Positions 1 through 8,354 of a DNA stretch of 64,000 bases are shown piece after piece. The position numbers and the translations under genes are program-made. Under the pieces are notes generated by a model that saw nothing but the letters and a program-made list of their open reading frames with translations, ran no database searches and was not told where the DNA came from. How positions within the stretch are numbered: position 1 is the first letter of the stretch; each line of letters starts with the position of its first letter. The stretch is from Pseudomonas sp. Irchel 3E20 (lineage in GTDB: Bacteria; Pseudomonadota; Gammaproteobacteria; Pseudomonadales; Pseudomonadaceae), in NCBI RefSeq assembly GCF_900187645.1, contig NZ_FYEE01000003.1:457527-521526 (forward strand), given 5' to 3'.

Positions 1-761
1 GCAATTGCCAGGCCTAGCCCGGCCACGGCCGCTTGCAGGCTGAAGTAGAAATGCTCGAAGACTTGCTCCGCGGGCTCTGGCGTCGGGCTGGCGGTGGCTT
101 CGAGCCAATGGCTCCAGGCCTGGGGCCGGGTGGCGCTGTGCAGGCGCGGGGCGTCGCGGGCCAGCCGGGGCTGGCCGTTGTGCAGGGGCGCCCAGTGCGC
201 GGATCGGTCGGGGCGGCACACCGGGCCGACGCTTTCGTCGAACAGCCAATCGGCGTGGGCATCGGCGGGCCAAGGGAAATCCTGGCGGCGAATGGCCAGG
301 TCGATACCGTCCTTGAACGAAAACGGCCCGCCCCCGGCCACCAGTTGCAGGCTGATGCCCGGGTGGGCGGCGTAGAACGCCGGAATCCGTGGGATCAGCC
401 AACGCATCAGCAAGGTTGGCTCGCAGGACAGCACCAGCGGCGCGCTCGGACTGGGGGTACGCAAGCGGCGGGCGGTGGTTTCCAGTTGATCGAAGGCGTT
501 CTCCACCGTTTGCAGCAGTTCACGCCCGGCGTCAGTGAGAAACACTCGGTGGCTGCGGCGCTCGAACAGGGCCGTTTGTAGGTCGTCCTCCAAGGCCCGT
601 ACGGCGCGGCTGATGGCCCCGTGGGTGAGGTGCAGCGCGGCGGCGGCGCGGGTGAAGCTCTCCAGGCGCGCGGCCATCTCGAAGCAACGCAGGGCGCTGA
701 GGGGCGGCAGGCGGCGCTTGGCAGTCTGTGAGTTTTTATCACCGAGAGTGTCAGTTTTCAT
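1..761 (-). CDS. LysR-family transcriptional regulator (3' end outside window)
   Basis: The minus-strand reading frame starts at ATG 761 and is open to the left edge, giving about 253 residues with no stop, so the C-terminus is cut off. The N-terminal winged helix-turn-helix reads LSALRCFEMAARLESFTRAA and continues with HLTHGAISRAVRALEDDL, typical of LysR proteins of the GcvA/DsdC-like branch. The effector domain begins near residue 95 (PLVLSCEPTLLMRWLIPRIP). It is divergent from the LysE-type exporter starting at 827, with only 65 bases between the starts, the usual arrangement for a LysR protein controlling its neighbour. The effector is unknown. Confidence 0.9.
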   Translation of the reverse strand, partial: MKTDTLGDKNSQTAKRRLPPLSALRCFEMAARLESFTRAAAALHLTHGAISRAVRALEDDLQTALFERRSHRVFLTDAGRELLQTVENAFDQLETTARRLRTPSPSAPLVLSCEPTLLMRWLIPRIPAFYAAHPGISLQLVAGGGPFSFKDGIDLAIRRQDFPWPADAHADWLFDESVGPVCRPDRSAHWAPLHNGQPRLARDAPRLHSATRPQAWSHWLEATASPTPEPAEQVFEHFYFSLQAAVAGLGLAI

Positions 762-826
762 CGTTCGCCTGGCCGCCCTGTAGCCATTAAAGTGTGGCGC
801 TGATTCTATACCCCGGAGCGCGGCCC

Positions 827-1447
827 ATGACTGAACTGTTAGTTGTAATCACCATCACCGTGCTGGCGGTGCTCAGCCCCGGGCCGGACTTTGCCATGGT
901 CACCCGCAACAGCCTGCTGCTGTCGCGGCGCCACGGGGTGATGACGGCGCTGGGGATTGGCTTGGGGGTGATGGTCCATGTCGCCTACACCGTGCTTGGC
1001 GTGGGCTTGGTGGTGCGCGAGTCGCTGCTGCTGTTCACCGCGTTGAAAGTGGCGGGGGCGTTGTACCTGATCTACCTGGGCGTGCAGATGCTGCGCGCCA
1101 AGCCCCAGGCCGAGGCGGCGGGGCAACCTGGCGCGGTGCAGCAGTCGCTGTGCAAGGCCTTGCGCACCGGGTTTTTGACCAATGCGCTGAACCCCAAGAC
1201 GATGATTTTCGTGGTCAGCCTGTACCTGCAAGTGCTGCAACCGAACACGCCGCTGGCGCTGCAACTGGGTTACGGCGCGATCATCGTCGCCGCGCACTGG
1301 CTGTGGTTCGTGGCGCTGGCGCTGTTTTTTTCCGCGCCGGCCATTCGCAACCGCTTGATGGGCTACAAGCGGCGCATCGACCAGGTGTTCGGTGGCGTGC
1401 TGGTGGTGTTCGGCGCCTTGCTGGGGCTGATGAGCGTGCGCGGCTAG
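827..1447 (+). CDS. LysE/RhtB-family amino-acid exporter
   Basis: 206-residue integral membrane protein of the LysE/RhtB family, which exports amino acids and related metabolites across the inner membrane. The family hallmark at the N-terminus is visible (LAVLSPGPDFAMVTRNSLL), followed by about six hydrophobic segments and the central GFLTNALNPKTMIF motif. The start at 827 is preferred over an upstream in-frame ATG at 794 because a GGAG lies 8 bases before it and family alignment begins there. Divergent from the LysR regulator, which probably controls it. Its stop codon overlaps the gntR stop on the other strand by three bases. The substrate cannot be read from the sequence. Confidence 0.9.
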   Translation: MTELLVVITITVLAVLSPGPDFAMVTRNSLLLSRRHGVMTALGIGLGVMVHVAYTVLGVGLVVRESLLLFTALKVAGALYLIYLGVQMLRAKPQAEAAGQPGAVQQSLCKALRTGFLTNALNPKTMIFVVSLYLQVLQPNTPLALQLGYGAIIVAAHWLWFVALALFFSAPAIRNRLMGYKRRIDQVFGGVLVVFGALLGLMSVRG

Positions 1448-2475
1448 GTGCTTTCGCGCACTTTGAGTTCAAAACCCATGTCCTGCACCGGTTGCGCCAC
1501 GCGGTTGCCGGCCATCAGCACCAGCATCTGCTCGGCGGCGCGCCGGCCGATGGCTTCGCGCGGGGTGCTGATGCTGCTCAGGCGCGGCACCATGTGGGCC
1601 GAGGCGGGCAGGTCGTTGAAGCCCAGGATCGCCACGCGCCCGGGCACTGCGATGCCGCTGCGCAGGGCTTCGAGCAGGGCGCCGTGGGCCAGGTCGTCGT
1701 TGCCGAAGAAGATCGCGTCCACTTGCGGTTGGCTGGCCATCAGGTGCAGGAACAGTTCGCCGCCCAGGCCCACCGAGGAGGGCCGCGGGGTCAGCACTTC
1801 CAAGTCCGGGTTGTATAGGCCGGCCTGCTGCAAGCCGCGGCGAAAGCCCTCGCCGCGCAGCAGGGTGCGTTGGTCCAGTTGCGCGCCGATGTAGGCCAGG
1901 TGTTTGCGCCCGCGGGCAATCAGGTGGGCGGCGGCGGTTTCGCCCGCGCTGACTTGGGAGAAACCCACGCAATTGACCCCGGCGCCGGCGTCCAACTCCA
2001 TCATGTACACGCACGGCACCTGGCTGGCGTCGATCATGCGCCGGGCGCTTTCGGTGCGGTCGAAACCGGTGAGTAACAGGCCTCGGGGCTGATAGGCCAT
2101 GTAGTTGCGCAGCAGGTTTTCCTCTTCGTCGCGGCAATAGTGGTAGTTGCCGATCAGCACCTCGAAGCCCTTGGGCCGCAGCACCTGGTGGATGGCTTCC
2201 AGGGTGTCGATGAACAGCAGGTTGGACAGCGACGGCACCAGCACCACCACCGAATGGCTCTGGGCCGAGGCCAGGGCGCGGGCGGCAGGGTTGACCACGT
2301 AGTTGAGGTCCAGGGCGGCTTGGCGCACCTTTTCCACCAGCGCCGGGGCCACGGTGCTGATGCCACGCAGGGCGCGGGACGCGGTGATGGGGCTGACGCC
2401 GGCCAGGCGTGCGACTTCATTGAGGGTAGGGCGGCCCGTGGTGCGGGGGTTTTTATCGTTTTTAGGGGAGGTCAT
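1444..2475 (-). CDS. gntR: LacI-family repressor of gluconate utilisation (GntR)
   Basis: 343-residue LacI/GalR-type repressor. The N-terminal helix-turn-helix and hinge helix are clear (TLNEVARLAGVSPITASRALRG, given here in part as VARLAGVSPITASRAL), followed by a periplasmic-binding-protein-like effector domain (LVPSLSNLLFIDTLEAIHQ through FFGNDDLAHGALLEALRSG). ATG 2475 is preferred over a TTG five codons upstream. It is divergent from gntK and gntP, the gluconate kinase and permease. A repeated operator lies before itself and before each of those two genes. The expected role is repression relieved by gluconate or 6-phosphogluconate, with autoregulation. Not the GntR superfamily protein: this is a LacI-type protein carrying the same name. 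Confidence 0.92.
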   Translation of the reverse strand: MTSPKNDKNPRTTGRPTLNEVARLAGVSPITASRALRGISTVAPALVEKVRQAALDLNYVVNPAARALASAQSHSVVVLVPSLSNLLFIDTLEAIHQVLRPKGFEVLIGNYHYCRDEEENLLRNYMAYQPRGLLLTGFDRTESARRMIDASQVPCVYMMELDAGAGVNCVGFSQVSAGETAAAHLIARGRKHLAYIGAQLDQRTLLRGEGFRRGLQQAGLYNPDLEVLTPRPSSVGLGGELFLHLMASQPQVDAIFFGNDDLAHGALLEALRSGIAVPGRVAILGFNDLPASAHMVPRLSSISTPREAIGRRAAEQMLVLMAGNRVAQPVQDMGFELKVREST

Positions 2476-2504
2476 CAGGCGGCTTGCCAAACAAAATTCG
2501 AGGC

Positions 2505-2521
2505 ACTAAGGTAGCGCTGTC
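2505..2521. promoter_or_regulatory. GntR operator copy 1 (upstream of gntR)
   Basis: AC-N-AAG-N-TAGCGCT, continuing GTCT, 30 bases before the gntR start. It shares the core AAGRTAGCGCTGTCT with two other sites before gntK and gntP, and the centre AGCGCT is palindromic as expected for a LacI-type protein. Confidence 0.8.
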
Positions 2522-2643
2522 TCGATGTGCCTGCAATTGGCATGAACCGTGGGTTGCCTGATCCCGTTCCTGTCGGTCGAGACCCCCCCATAAAAACGAG
2601 AGAAGGCGCCGATAGGGCCTGTTTTTGCACCCGCATCAAATTC

Positions 2644-2661
2644 GCAAAGATAGCGCTGTCT
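2644..2661. promoter_or_regulatory. GntR operator copy 2 (upstream of gntK)
   Basis: AAAGATAGCGCTGTCT, 22-36 bases before the gntK start. It is identical to copy 3 across the 15-base core and differs from copy 1 by one base. The position suggests blocking of the gntK promoter or early transcript. Confidence 0.8.
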
Positions 2662-2678
2662 GCGTTCTGAGGTGTTCC

Positions 2679-3212
2679 ATGAGTCAACCCGTTACTGCTT
2701 TGGTCATCATGGGGGTCGCCGGTTGCGGCAAGTCCAGCGTGAGCCAGGCCATTTGCACCCTCAGCGGCGCCACCGGCATCGAAGGCGACACCTTTCACCC
2801 GGCCGCGAACATCGAAAAGATGAGCGCCGGCATCCCCTTGGACGACAACGACCGCGCCGGTTGGCTCGATAGCCTGTGCGCAGAGCTGCGCCGTGCCCTC
2901 GCGGCGGGCGAGCACCCGGTGCTGACCTGTTCGGCCCTCAAGCGCAGCTACCGCGAACGCCTGCGCAGCGCCTCGCCGGGGCTGGGTTTCGTATTTTTAG
3001 AATTGAGTCGCGAAGTGGCCGCCGACCGCGTGGCTCATCGCCCGGGGCATTTCATGCCTGCCACCTTGATCGACAGCCAGTTCGCCACCCTCGAATCACC
3101 GGTGGGCGAGCCGCGCACCCTGGCCCTTGATGCCTCGACCCACAGCGTCGAGCAACTGGCGAGCCAGGCCACCCGGTGGTGGATCGAACACGGCCTCACG
3201 CCGCGCGCCTGA
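2679..3212 (+). CDS. gntK: Gluconokinase (thermoresistant-type)
   Basis: 177-residue cytosolic kinase that phosphorylates D-gluconate to 6-phosphogluconate with ATP, feeding the Entner-Doudoroff and pentose-phosphate routes. The P-loop is GVAGCGKSS near residue 13. GDTFHPAANIEKMSAGIPLDDNDRAGW (cited here by its ends, GDTFHPAANI and PLDDNDR) is the gluconate-binding signature of GntK, and the family motif LTCSALKRSYRERLR follows near residue 88. The start at 2679 has a GAGGTG ribosome site. An in-frame upstream ATG (2625) lies before the operator and is rejected. Length is normal for the family. Forms a unit with gntP, 83 bases downstream, although a separate operator precedes gntP. Confidence 0.95.
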   Translation: MSQPVTALVIMGVAGCGKSSVSQAICTLSGATGIEGDTFHPAANIEKMSAGIPLDDNDRAGWLDSLCAELRRALAAGEHPVLTCSALKRSYRERLRSASPGLGFVFLELSREVAADRVAHRPGHFMPATLIDSQFATLESPVGEPRTLALDASTHSVEQLASQATRWWIEHGLTPRA

Positions 3213-3222
3213 GGCGCGGGGC

Positions 3223-3240
3223 AAAAAGATAGCGCTGTCT
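3223..3240. promoter_or_regulatory. GntR operator copy 3 (upstream of gntP)
   Basis: AAAAGATAGCGCTGTCT, 56-70 bases before the gntP start and just after the gntK stop. It implies that gntP has its own regulated promoter and is not only read through from gntK. Confidence 0.78.
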
Positions 3241-3295
3241 GGCAACCCAACCTCCCACACCCGCTTTAATAACAACAACAAACAGGAGAAACCCC

Positions 3296-4648
3296 ATGTT
3301 TGGTCTGTCCCACGAGACGTTCCTGCTGTTAGACGCAGTGGTTACGGTGATCGGCCTGATCGTGCTGATTACCCAGTTCAAGCTCCATCCCTTCATCGCC
3401 CTGATTATCGCCGCCGCGTTTTTGGGGCTGACGTCGGGCATGCCCATCGGCACCATCATCAAGGCCTTCCAGGACGGGTTTGGCGGCGTGCTGGGGTTTG
3501 TCGGCATCATCCTGGCGCTGGGCACCATGCTCGGCAAAATGATGGCCGAGTCGGGGGGCGCCGATCAGATCGCGCAAACCCTGATCCGCGCCTTCGGCAA
3601 GGAGCGGGTGCAGTGGGCGATGATGTTCGCGGCGTTTCTGGTGGGCATCCCGTTGTTCTTCGAGATCGGCTTTGTGCTGCTGATTCCCTTGGTGTTTATC
3701 GTGGCGCGGCGTACCGGCGTGTCGCTCATCAAGATCGGCATCCCGCTGCTGGCCGGCCTTTCGGCGGTGCATGGCCTGGTGCCACCGCACCCGGGGCCGC
3801 TGCTGGCCATCGGCGTGTTTGGCGCGGACATCGGCAAGACCATCCTCTATGGCCTGATTGTCGCGCTGCCCACGGCCATCATCGCCGGGCCGATCTACGG
3901 CACCTTTATCTCCAAGTACATTCCCGGTAACCCGTCCCAGGAACTGGTGGACCAACTGGCCCGCGAGCCGGCGTCCGAGACGTTGCCAAGCTTCGCCATT
4001 ACCTTGGTCACCGTGCTGCTGCCGGTGTTCTTGATGCTGCTCAAGACCTTCGCCGACGTGGCCTTTGCCGATGGCCACTGGTTGCGCACCTGGATGGACA
4101 TGGTCGGCCACCCCATCTCGGCACTGCTGCTGGCGTTGCTGCTGTCGCTGTACACCTTCGGCCACCGTCAGGGCATTGGTTCCAAGCAGATCCTCAAGTT
4201 GCTCGACGCCAGCCTCGCGCCGACCGCGGCGATCATTCTTATCATCGGTGCCGGTGGCGGTTTCAAGCAGATGCTGGTGACCAGCGGGGTGGGTGACGTG
4301 ATCGGCCATATGGCGGTGAACGCGCAAATCTCGCCGATCCTGCTGGCCTGGCTGGTGGCGGCGGTGATCCGCATCGCCACGGGGTCGGCGACGGTGGCGA
4401 CCATTACTGGGGCGGGCATTGTGGTGCCGGTGGTGGGGATGATTCCGGGGGTGAACCGCGAGTTGCTGGTGCTGGCCACTGGCGCCGGTTCGTTGATTCT
4501 GTCCCACGTCAACGACGCGGGGTTTTGGCTGGTCAAGCAGTATTTCAATATGACCGTGGCCGAAACCTTCAAGACCTGGACCGCGATGGAAACCATCCTC
4601 TCGGTGGTGGCCTTGATCTTTATCCTGCTGCTGTCGTTGGTGGTCTAA
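3296..4648 (+). CDS. gntP: Gluconate:H+ symporter, GntP family
   Basis: 450-residue inner-membrane permease of the GntP family, importing gluconate with protons. Hydrophobic segments run through the whole length (about 12-14). The family signature GLVPPHPGPLLAIGVFGAD lies near residue 162, and the C-terminal half carries RIATGSATVATITGAGI and LSHVNDAGFWLVKQYFNM, both strongly conserved in gluconate permeases. A strong AGGAGA ribosome site precedes ATG 3296. Third member of the GntR-controlled set with gntK just upstream. Family length is usually 440-450, so the gene is complete. Confidence 0.95.
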   Translation: MFGLSHETFLLLDAVVTVIGLIVLITQFKLHPFIALIIAAAFLGLTSGMPIGTIIKAFQDGFGGVLGFVGIILALGTMLGKMMAESGGADQIAQTLIRAFGKERVQWAMMFAAFLVGIPLFFEIGFVLLIPLVFIVARRTGVSLIKIGIPLLAGLSAVHGLVPPHPGPLLAIGVFGADIGKTILYGLIVALPTAIIAGPIYGTFISKYIPGNPSQELVDQLAREPASETLPSFAITLVTVLLPVFLMLLKTFADVAFADGHWLRTWMDMVGHPISALLLALLLSLYTFGHRQGIGSKQILKLLDASLAPTAAIILIIGAGGGFKQMLVTSGVGDVIGHMAVNAQISPILLAWLVAAVIRIATGSATVATITGAGIVVPVVGMIPGVNRELLVLATGAGSLILSHVNDAGFWLVKQYFNMTVAETFKTWTAMETILSVVALIFILLLSLVV

Positions 4649-4663
4649 GCCAAGTGGCTGTTA

Positions 4664-4690
4664 GGGGAACCGGGCCTGGCCCGGCTCCCC
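4664..4690. terminator. Stem-loop between convergent gntP and alaC
   Basis: GGGGA-A-CCGGGCC paired with GGCCCGG-C-TCCCC around a one-base loop, in the 56-base gap between the two convergent stop codons. There is no T-run, so intrinsic termination would be weak; it may protect 3' ends. Confidence 0.45.
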
Positions 4691-4704
4691 ATCGTCGCCC
4701 AGGG

Positions 4705-5922
4705 TCAGCCGTTGGCTTTGTGCACCAGCCCATCGGCGCGCAGCATCGCCCGGATGCCGCGTACTGCCTGGCGGATGCGGTCCTGGTTTTCGATCAGGGC
4801 AAAGCGCACATGATCGTCGCCGTACTCGCCAAAACCCACCCCCGGCGAGACGCACACCTTGGCCTCGGCCAGGAGTTTCTTGGCGAACTCCAGCGAACCC
4901 AGGTGGGCGTAGGCTTCGGGGATCTTGGCCCAGACGTACATCGAGGCTTTGGGGTTCTCCACCATCCAGCCCAGTTCATGCAGGCCTTTTACTAGCACGT
5001 TGCGGCGCTGGCGGTACTGCTCGGCGATATCCTTGACGCACTGCTGGTCGCCTTCGAGCGCGGCGATGGCCGCCACTTGCAGTGGGGTGAAGGTGCCGTA
5101 GTCGTGGTAGCTCTTGATCCGCGCCAGGGCGTTGACCAGTTCCGGGTTGCCGACCATGAAGCCCACGCGCCAACCCGCCATGTTGTAGCTCTTGGACAGG
5201 GTGAAAAACTCCACGGCGATGTCCTTGGCCCCCGGCACTTGCATGATCGACGGGGCTTTCCAGCCGTCGTAGACGATGTCGGCGTAGGCCAGGTCATGCA
5301 CCACCAGTACGTCGTACTGCTTGGCAAGGGCCACCACGCGCTCGAAGAAATCCAGTTCCACGCACTGCGCGGTAGGGTTGGACGGAAAGCCCAGGATCAT
5401 CATTTTCGGCTTGGGGATCGAGCCGCGAATGGCCCGTTCCAGCTCGGCGAAAAAGTCCACCCCTGGCACCAGCGGCACGGAGCGCACCTGGGCCCCGGCG
5501 ATCACCGCGCCGTAGATGTGGATCGGGTAGCTGGGGTTGGGCACCAGCACGGTGTCGCCCTGGTCCAGGGTGGCCAGCATCAAGTGCGCCAGGCCTTCCT
5601 TGGAACCGATGGTGACGATGGCTTCGCTTTCCGGGTCGATATCGACCTCGTAGCGCTCCTTGTACCAGTTGGCAATCGCCCGGCGCAGGCGCGGGATGCC
5701 CTTGGACGTGGAGTAGCCGTGGGTGTCTTCGCGCTGGGCGACGGTCACCAGTTTTTCCACGATGTGGGGCGGCGTCGGTCCGTCGGGGTTGCCCATGCTG
5801 AAGTCGATGATGTCTTCGCCACGACGACGGGCGGCCATCTTCAGCTCGGCAGTGATGTTGAACACGTAAGGGGGGAGTCGATCTATGCGCGCAAAGCGGC
5901 GCGGCGAACCTGGTTCGGCCAT
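4705..5922 (-). CDS. alaC: Alanine transaminase / class I-II aminotransferase (AlaC-like)
   Basis: 405-residue fold-type I PLP aminotransferase, closest by recognition to AlaC (YfdZ), which interconverts pyruvate and alanine using glutamate. The PLP-binding lysine is K244 in [19 protein letters not shown]. Other class I/II landmarks are [16 protein letters not shown] near the N-terminus, [24 protein letters not shown] and [20 protein letters not shown] near the C-terminus. ATG 5922 has a GAGG ribosome site; the long in-frame open region upstream to 6444 is antisense to the next gene and is not coding. Divergent from a LysE-type exporter, which raises the possibility that the exporter moves alanine or a related amino acid. 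Confidence 0.9.
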   Translation of the reverse strand: MAEPGSPRRFARIDRLPPYVFNITAELKMAARRRGEDIIDFSMGNPDGPTPPHIVEKLVTVAQREDTHGYSTSKGIPRLRRAIANWYKERYEVDIDPESEAIVTIGSKEGLAHLMLATLDQGDTVLVPNPSYPIHIYGAVIAGAQVRSVPLVPGVDFFAELERAIRGSIPKPKMMILGFPSNPTAQCVELDFFERVVALAKQYDVLVVHDLAYADIVYDGWKAPSIMQVPGAKDIAVEFFTLSKSYNMAGWRVGFMVGNPELVNALARIKSYHDYGTFTPLQVAAIAALEGDQQCVKDIAEQYRQRRNVLVKGLHELGWMVENPKASMYVWAKIPEAYAHLGSLEFAKKLLAEAKVCVSPGVGFGEYGDDHVRFALIENQDRIRQAVRGIRAMLRADGLVHKANG

Positions 5923-6120
5923 TGTTGCCTCGAAGTACGTAAGCGCCCGGAACCGTCCGAGCGACGTTGGCCACTGCGGTGGCCTGGGCGGCACGATAAG
6001 GGCGATGATGGCCAATTGTCCATAGTGGGCCGGCAAATATTTTGGTGGCTGTTTTCGCCCTGATTGGGCACATTGCCGGCCAGTTCCGGCGCCAATGCCA
6101 CCGTTTTTCTGGAATCGACC

Positions 6121-6795
6121 ATGGAATTTACCAGCGGCTTTTTGCTCAGCCTTTCCCTGTGCCTGGACATTGGCGTGGCCAATATCGCGATGATTACCCT
6201 GGCCATGCAGCGCGGCTATTTCCAGGGCTTTGCCCTGGGCCTGGGCACGTGTTTTGGCGATTTGATTTATGCCGTGCTGGCCCTGGCCGGCATGAGCGTG
6301 TTGCTGCAGTACGAAACGGTGCGCTGGGTGCTGTGGGTCGGTGGTTCGCTGCTGTTGCTGTACTTCGCGGCGAAGATGATCCATGCCGCCATCCACCACG
6401 AAGCGGCACTGGCCCAAACCGCTCAAGTGCCCGCCGGCTCCCATCGCCGCGAGTTCTTTCGCGGCATGTTCCTGGCCATGTCCTCGCCCAGCGCGATCCT
6501 CTGGTTCGCCGCCGTGGGTGGCACCCTGATCGCCCGCTCGGGTGGCGGCAGCCTGGCCAGCGCGGGCCTGTTCCTCGGCGGTTTCTTCAGCGCCGGGCTG
6601 CTGTGGAGCGCCGGTTTGTGCCTGGCCGCCACCCAGGGCGGCAAGCTGCTGGGGGACAAGCTATTGCGCTACTCCTACCTGGCTTCTGCGGCGATCTTCT
6701 GCTACTTCGCGGTGTACGTGATCGTTTCCGGGTACAACGAGTTTGTTGGCCAAGCCGCCTCCTTCGAGGCCGCCCAGGGGGTGGGGCACGGTTGA
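6121..6795 (+). CDS. LysE-family amino-acid exporter
   Basis: 224-residue membrane protein of the LysE superfamily, a second one in this window. It reads [20 protein letters not shown] at the N-terminus, where the classical PGP motif is replaced by DIGVAN, then [20 protein letters not shown], and [23 protein letters not shown] in the middle. Six hydrophobic stretches are visible. Start at 6121 has GGAATCGACC before it. It faces away from alaC with a 198-base gap. The substrate is not determined; the pairing with an alanine-type aminotransferase is only suggestive. Confidence 0.85.
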   Translation: MEFTSGFLLSLSLCLDIGVANIAMITLAMQRGYFQGFALGLGTCFGDLIYAVLALAGMSVLLQYETVRWVLWVGGSLLLLYFAAKMIHAAIHHEAALAQTAQVPAGSHRREFFRGMFLAMSSPSAILWFAAVGGTLIARSGGGSLASAGLFLGGFFSAGLLWSAGLCLAATQGGKLLGDKLLRYSYLASAAIFCYFAVYVIVSGYNEFVGQAASFEAAQGVGHG

Positions 6796-6809
6796 AAACG
6801 GACGTGTTG

Positions 6810-6838
6810 TTGTGCCTGGTCTTTTTGTGGTCTAAATT
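6810..6838 (+). promoter_or_regulatory. Candidate sigma-70 promoter of the toxin-antitoxin pair
   Basis: TTGTGC (6810-6815), 17-base spacer, TAAATT (6833-6838), placed 47 bases before the antitoxin start. Spacing and both hexamers are good; not tested. Confidence 0.45.
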
Positions 6839-6885
6839 GAGGCCTTGTTGAGCCCTGGTAGGCCGTGTGCCGAGGACGCATTCCC

Positions 6886-7161
6886 ATGCGAGTTGAAACC
6901 ATCAGTTTTGTGAAGAAAAACGCTGCCTCTCTGGATTTGTCCGAACCCATGCTGGTGACCCAGAACGGCGTACCGGCCTATGTGATCGAGTCTTACGAGG
7001 CGCGCAAGCGCAGGGATGAAGCCATCGCCCTGCTTAAGCTGCTTTCCTTCGCCTCGCGCGACAAAGAGCAAGGCAAGTTGATAAGCGGCGACACTTTGCT
7101 CGAACGCCTCGCCCAACGGCGTCAGTTGCTGCAAGAAAATGACGATGCCCAAGACCTATAA
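6886..7161 (+). CDS. Antitoxin, Phd/YefM family
   Basis: 91-residue protein with the N-terminal pattern of Phd/YefM antitoxins: [20 protein letters not shown] followed by [19 protein letters not shown], the DNA-binding dimerisation domain. The C-terminal half (from about residue 50) is charged and predicted flexible, fitting the toxin-neutralising segment. ATG 6886 has GAGGAC 8-13 bases upstream; a GTG at 6865 would lengthen it by 7 residues and lacks a good ribosome site. It overlaps the toxin gene by 23 bases, the compact arrangement typical of type II pairs. It likely binds its own promoter (candidate at 6810-6838) together with the toxin. Confidence 0.85.
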   Translation: MRVETISFVKKNAASLDLSEPMLVTQNGVPAYVIESYEARKRRDEAIALLKLLSFASRDKEQGKLISGDTLLERLAQRRQLLQENDDAQDL

Positions 7162-7486
7162 CGTCCAGTTCGCGACGGCGGCCGAGCATGGCGTGATGTT
7201 GTTGGAGCACTACCTCACGGGCCAATGTGGCGCGCAAAAGGCCGCGCAATGGGTGGATGAACTGGTGCGCCAGATTGTCTCCACTCTCGCCACCCAAGCC
7301 CATACCTACAGCCTGTGCCAGCAGGCCGTTTCCCTGGGGGTCACCCACTTCCACGAATACCTGCCCATGGGCCAGCGTGTGCTGTATGAAATTTATCCCA
7401 GTGAAGGCTTGGTGGTCGTGGCGTTGGTGTTGGGGCAACGCCAGAGCGTTGAGCAACAGTTGATCGATTACTGTCTGCTGCTCTGA
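7139..7486 (+). CDS. Toxin, RelE/ParE superfamily
   Basis: 115-residue protein. [20 protein letters not shown] at the start and a helix-rich middle ([20 protein letters not shown]) followed by beta-strand segments ([30 protein letters not shown]) match the RelE/ParE fold. The [13 protein letters not shown] and [16 protein letters not shown] parts resemble the ParE-like branch. Translation may start at 7139 or at the second ATG, 7145. It overlaps the antitoxin frame by 23 bases, so the two are translationally coupled. Whether it acts on gyrase (ParE) or ribosome-bound mRNA (RelE) cannot be decided here. Confidence 0.82.
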   Translation: MTMPKTYNVQFATAAEHGVMLLEHYLTGQCGAQKAAQWVDELVRQIVSTLATQAHTYSLCQQAVSLGVTHFHEYLPMGQRVLYEIYPSEGLVVVALVLGQRQSVEQQLIDYCLLL

Positions 7487-8028
7487 TCTGCAAGGCTCAC
7501 TAAAGGGTTGCCAGAGGGCAACCCTTTTTCGTGGGGCGCGTCGGCATACACCCACCCCATCCGCCGCTCATAACCGATGCGGCCTTTGTACGCCTCGCCG
7601 CTATCGACCCAGCCGTGCTTGCTGTAGAGGGCGATGGCGGCGTTGTTGGTGGCGTCCACCGACAATTCCAGCGCGCGGATCTGGGGCCAGGCCTGGCGTG
7701 CGGCGGCAGGCAGGGCGCGCAGGCAGGCGCTGCCATGGCCGCGGCCCTGGGCGCGGCGGTCGACTTGCAGGGCGTGCAGGGTGGCGCTGTGTTCGTCGGC
7801 CCAGGCCGGTAAGGCGGGCGGGCGCTTGAGCAGCAGGAACGCCACCGGCACGTCATCGGCCAGCAGGGCGAAGCCCTTGACCCCGGGGCCGGGTTTGGAC
7901 AGCAGGCTGTGCAGGGCGCCGTGGATGTCGCCGCTGAAGGGGATTTGCTCGGGATGGACCTCAATGGCTTGCACTTGCTGGCGTTGCAGGGCGTCGAGGT
8001 GTTCGTAGGGGACGAGTCGGGCAGTCAT
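7468..8028 (-). CDS. GNAT-family N-acetyltransferase
   Basis: 186-residue acetyltransferase. The acetyl-CoA binding core is visible near residues 88-105 (LQVDRRAQGRGHGSACLRAL, with the R/Q-x-x-G-x-G/A loop), followed by LELSVDATNNAAIALYSKHGW, the GNAT motif B. ATG 8028 has AAGGACT upstream. The substrate is unknown. Its last 20 residues are encoded by sequence that also forms the terminator hairpin of the convergent toxin-antitoxin operon (7502-7529), and the two coding regions overlap by 19 bases. The C-terminal extension after YADAPH is therefore likely a late addition rather than part of the fold. Confidence 0.88.
   Translation of the reverse strand: MTARLVPYEHLDALQRQQVQAIEVHPEQIPFSGDIHGALHSLLSKPGPGVKGFALLADDVPVAFLLLKRPPALPAWADEHSATLHALQVDRRAQGRGHGSACLRALPAAARQAWPQIRALELSVDATNNAAIALYSKHGWVDSGEAYKGRIGYERRMGWVYADAPHEKGLPSGNPLVSLADQSSRQ
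7502..7529 (+). terminator. Rho-independent terminator of the toxin-antitoxin operon
   Basis: Perfect 11-base stem AAAGGGTTGCC / GGCAACCCTTT with AGAG loop, ending in five T, 16 bases after the toxin stop. It lies inside the 3' end of the convergent acetyltransferase gene. Confidence 0.85.
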
Positions 8029-8105
8029 CGCGAGTCCTTGGGGCGAGTGAACCGCGAAGTCTAGCGAGTTTCGCGCAGGCGATTATTTTTTTTCAGCGCC
8101 TGTCG

Positions 8106-8348
8106 ATTGGCCGCCTACCGCGCGCACTGGCAGGCGTGCATGACGATGTGCCCCGAGCCGAGGACACGGACTGGCCGCAGATTGCCGCGCTGGATGAGGT
8201 GCTGCTGCGCAGACAGCCGTCACCGGTGATCGAACTCAACCGCACGGTGGCCGTGGCGCGCTGCGAGGGGCCGGCGGCGGGGCTGGTGTTGGTCGAGGCG
8301 ATCCTCGCGCAGCGCCAGTTCATCGCGCGCCCACTCGCTCAGTTGTAG
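8106..8348 (+). pseudogene. Remnant of an ECF sigma factor (C-terminal part, ECF42-like)
   Basis: An open stretch carrying about 57 in-frame residues reads AEDTDWPQIAALDEVLLR, PSPVIELNRTVAVARCEGPA and AGLVLVEAIL. This matches the C-terminal extension of large ECF sigma factors of the ECF42 type, which usually reads TDWPQIAALY, PSPVVALNRAVAVA and GPAAGL. Nothing resembling sigma regions 2 and 4 precedes it, and the match ends after AEAIL-like text with an unrelated tail and a stop at 8348. The usual partner, a small DGPF/YCII-domain protein, is also absent. I read it as a decayed fragment. It occupies most of the 326-base gap between the acetyltransferase and the next LysR gene. Confidence 0.65.
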
Positions 8349-8354
8349 TGCGGC

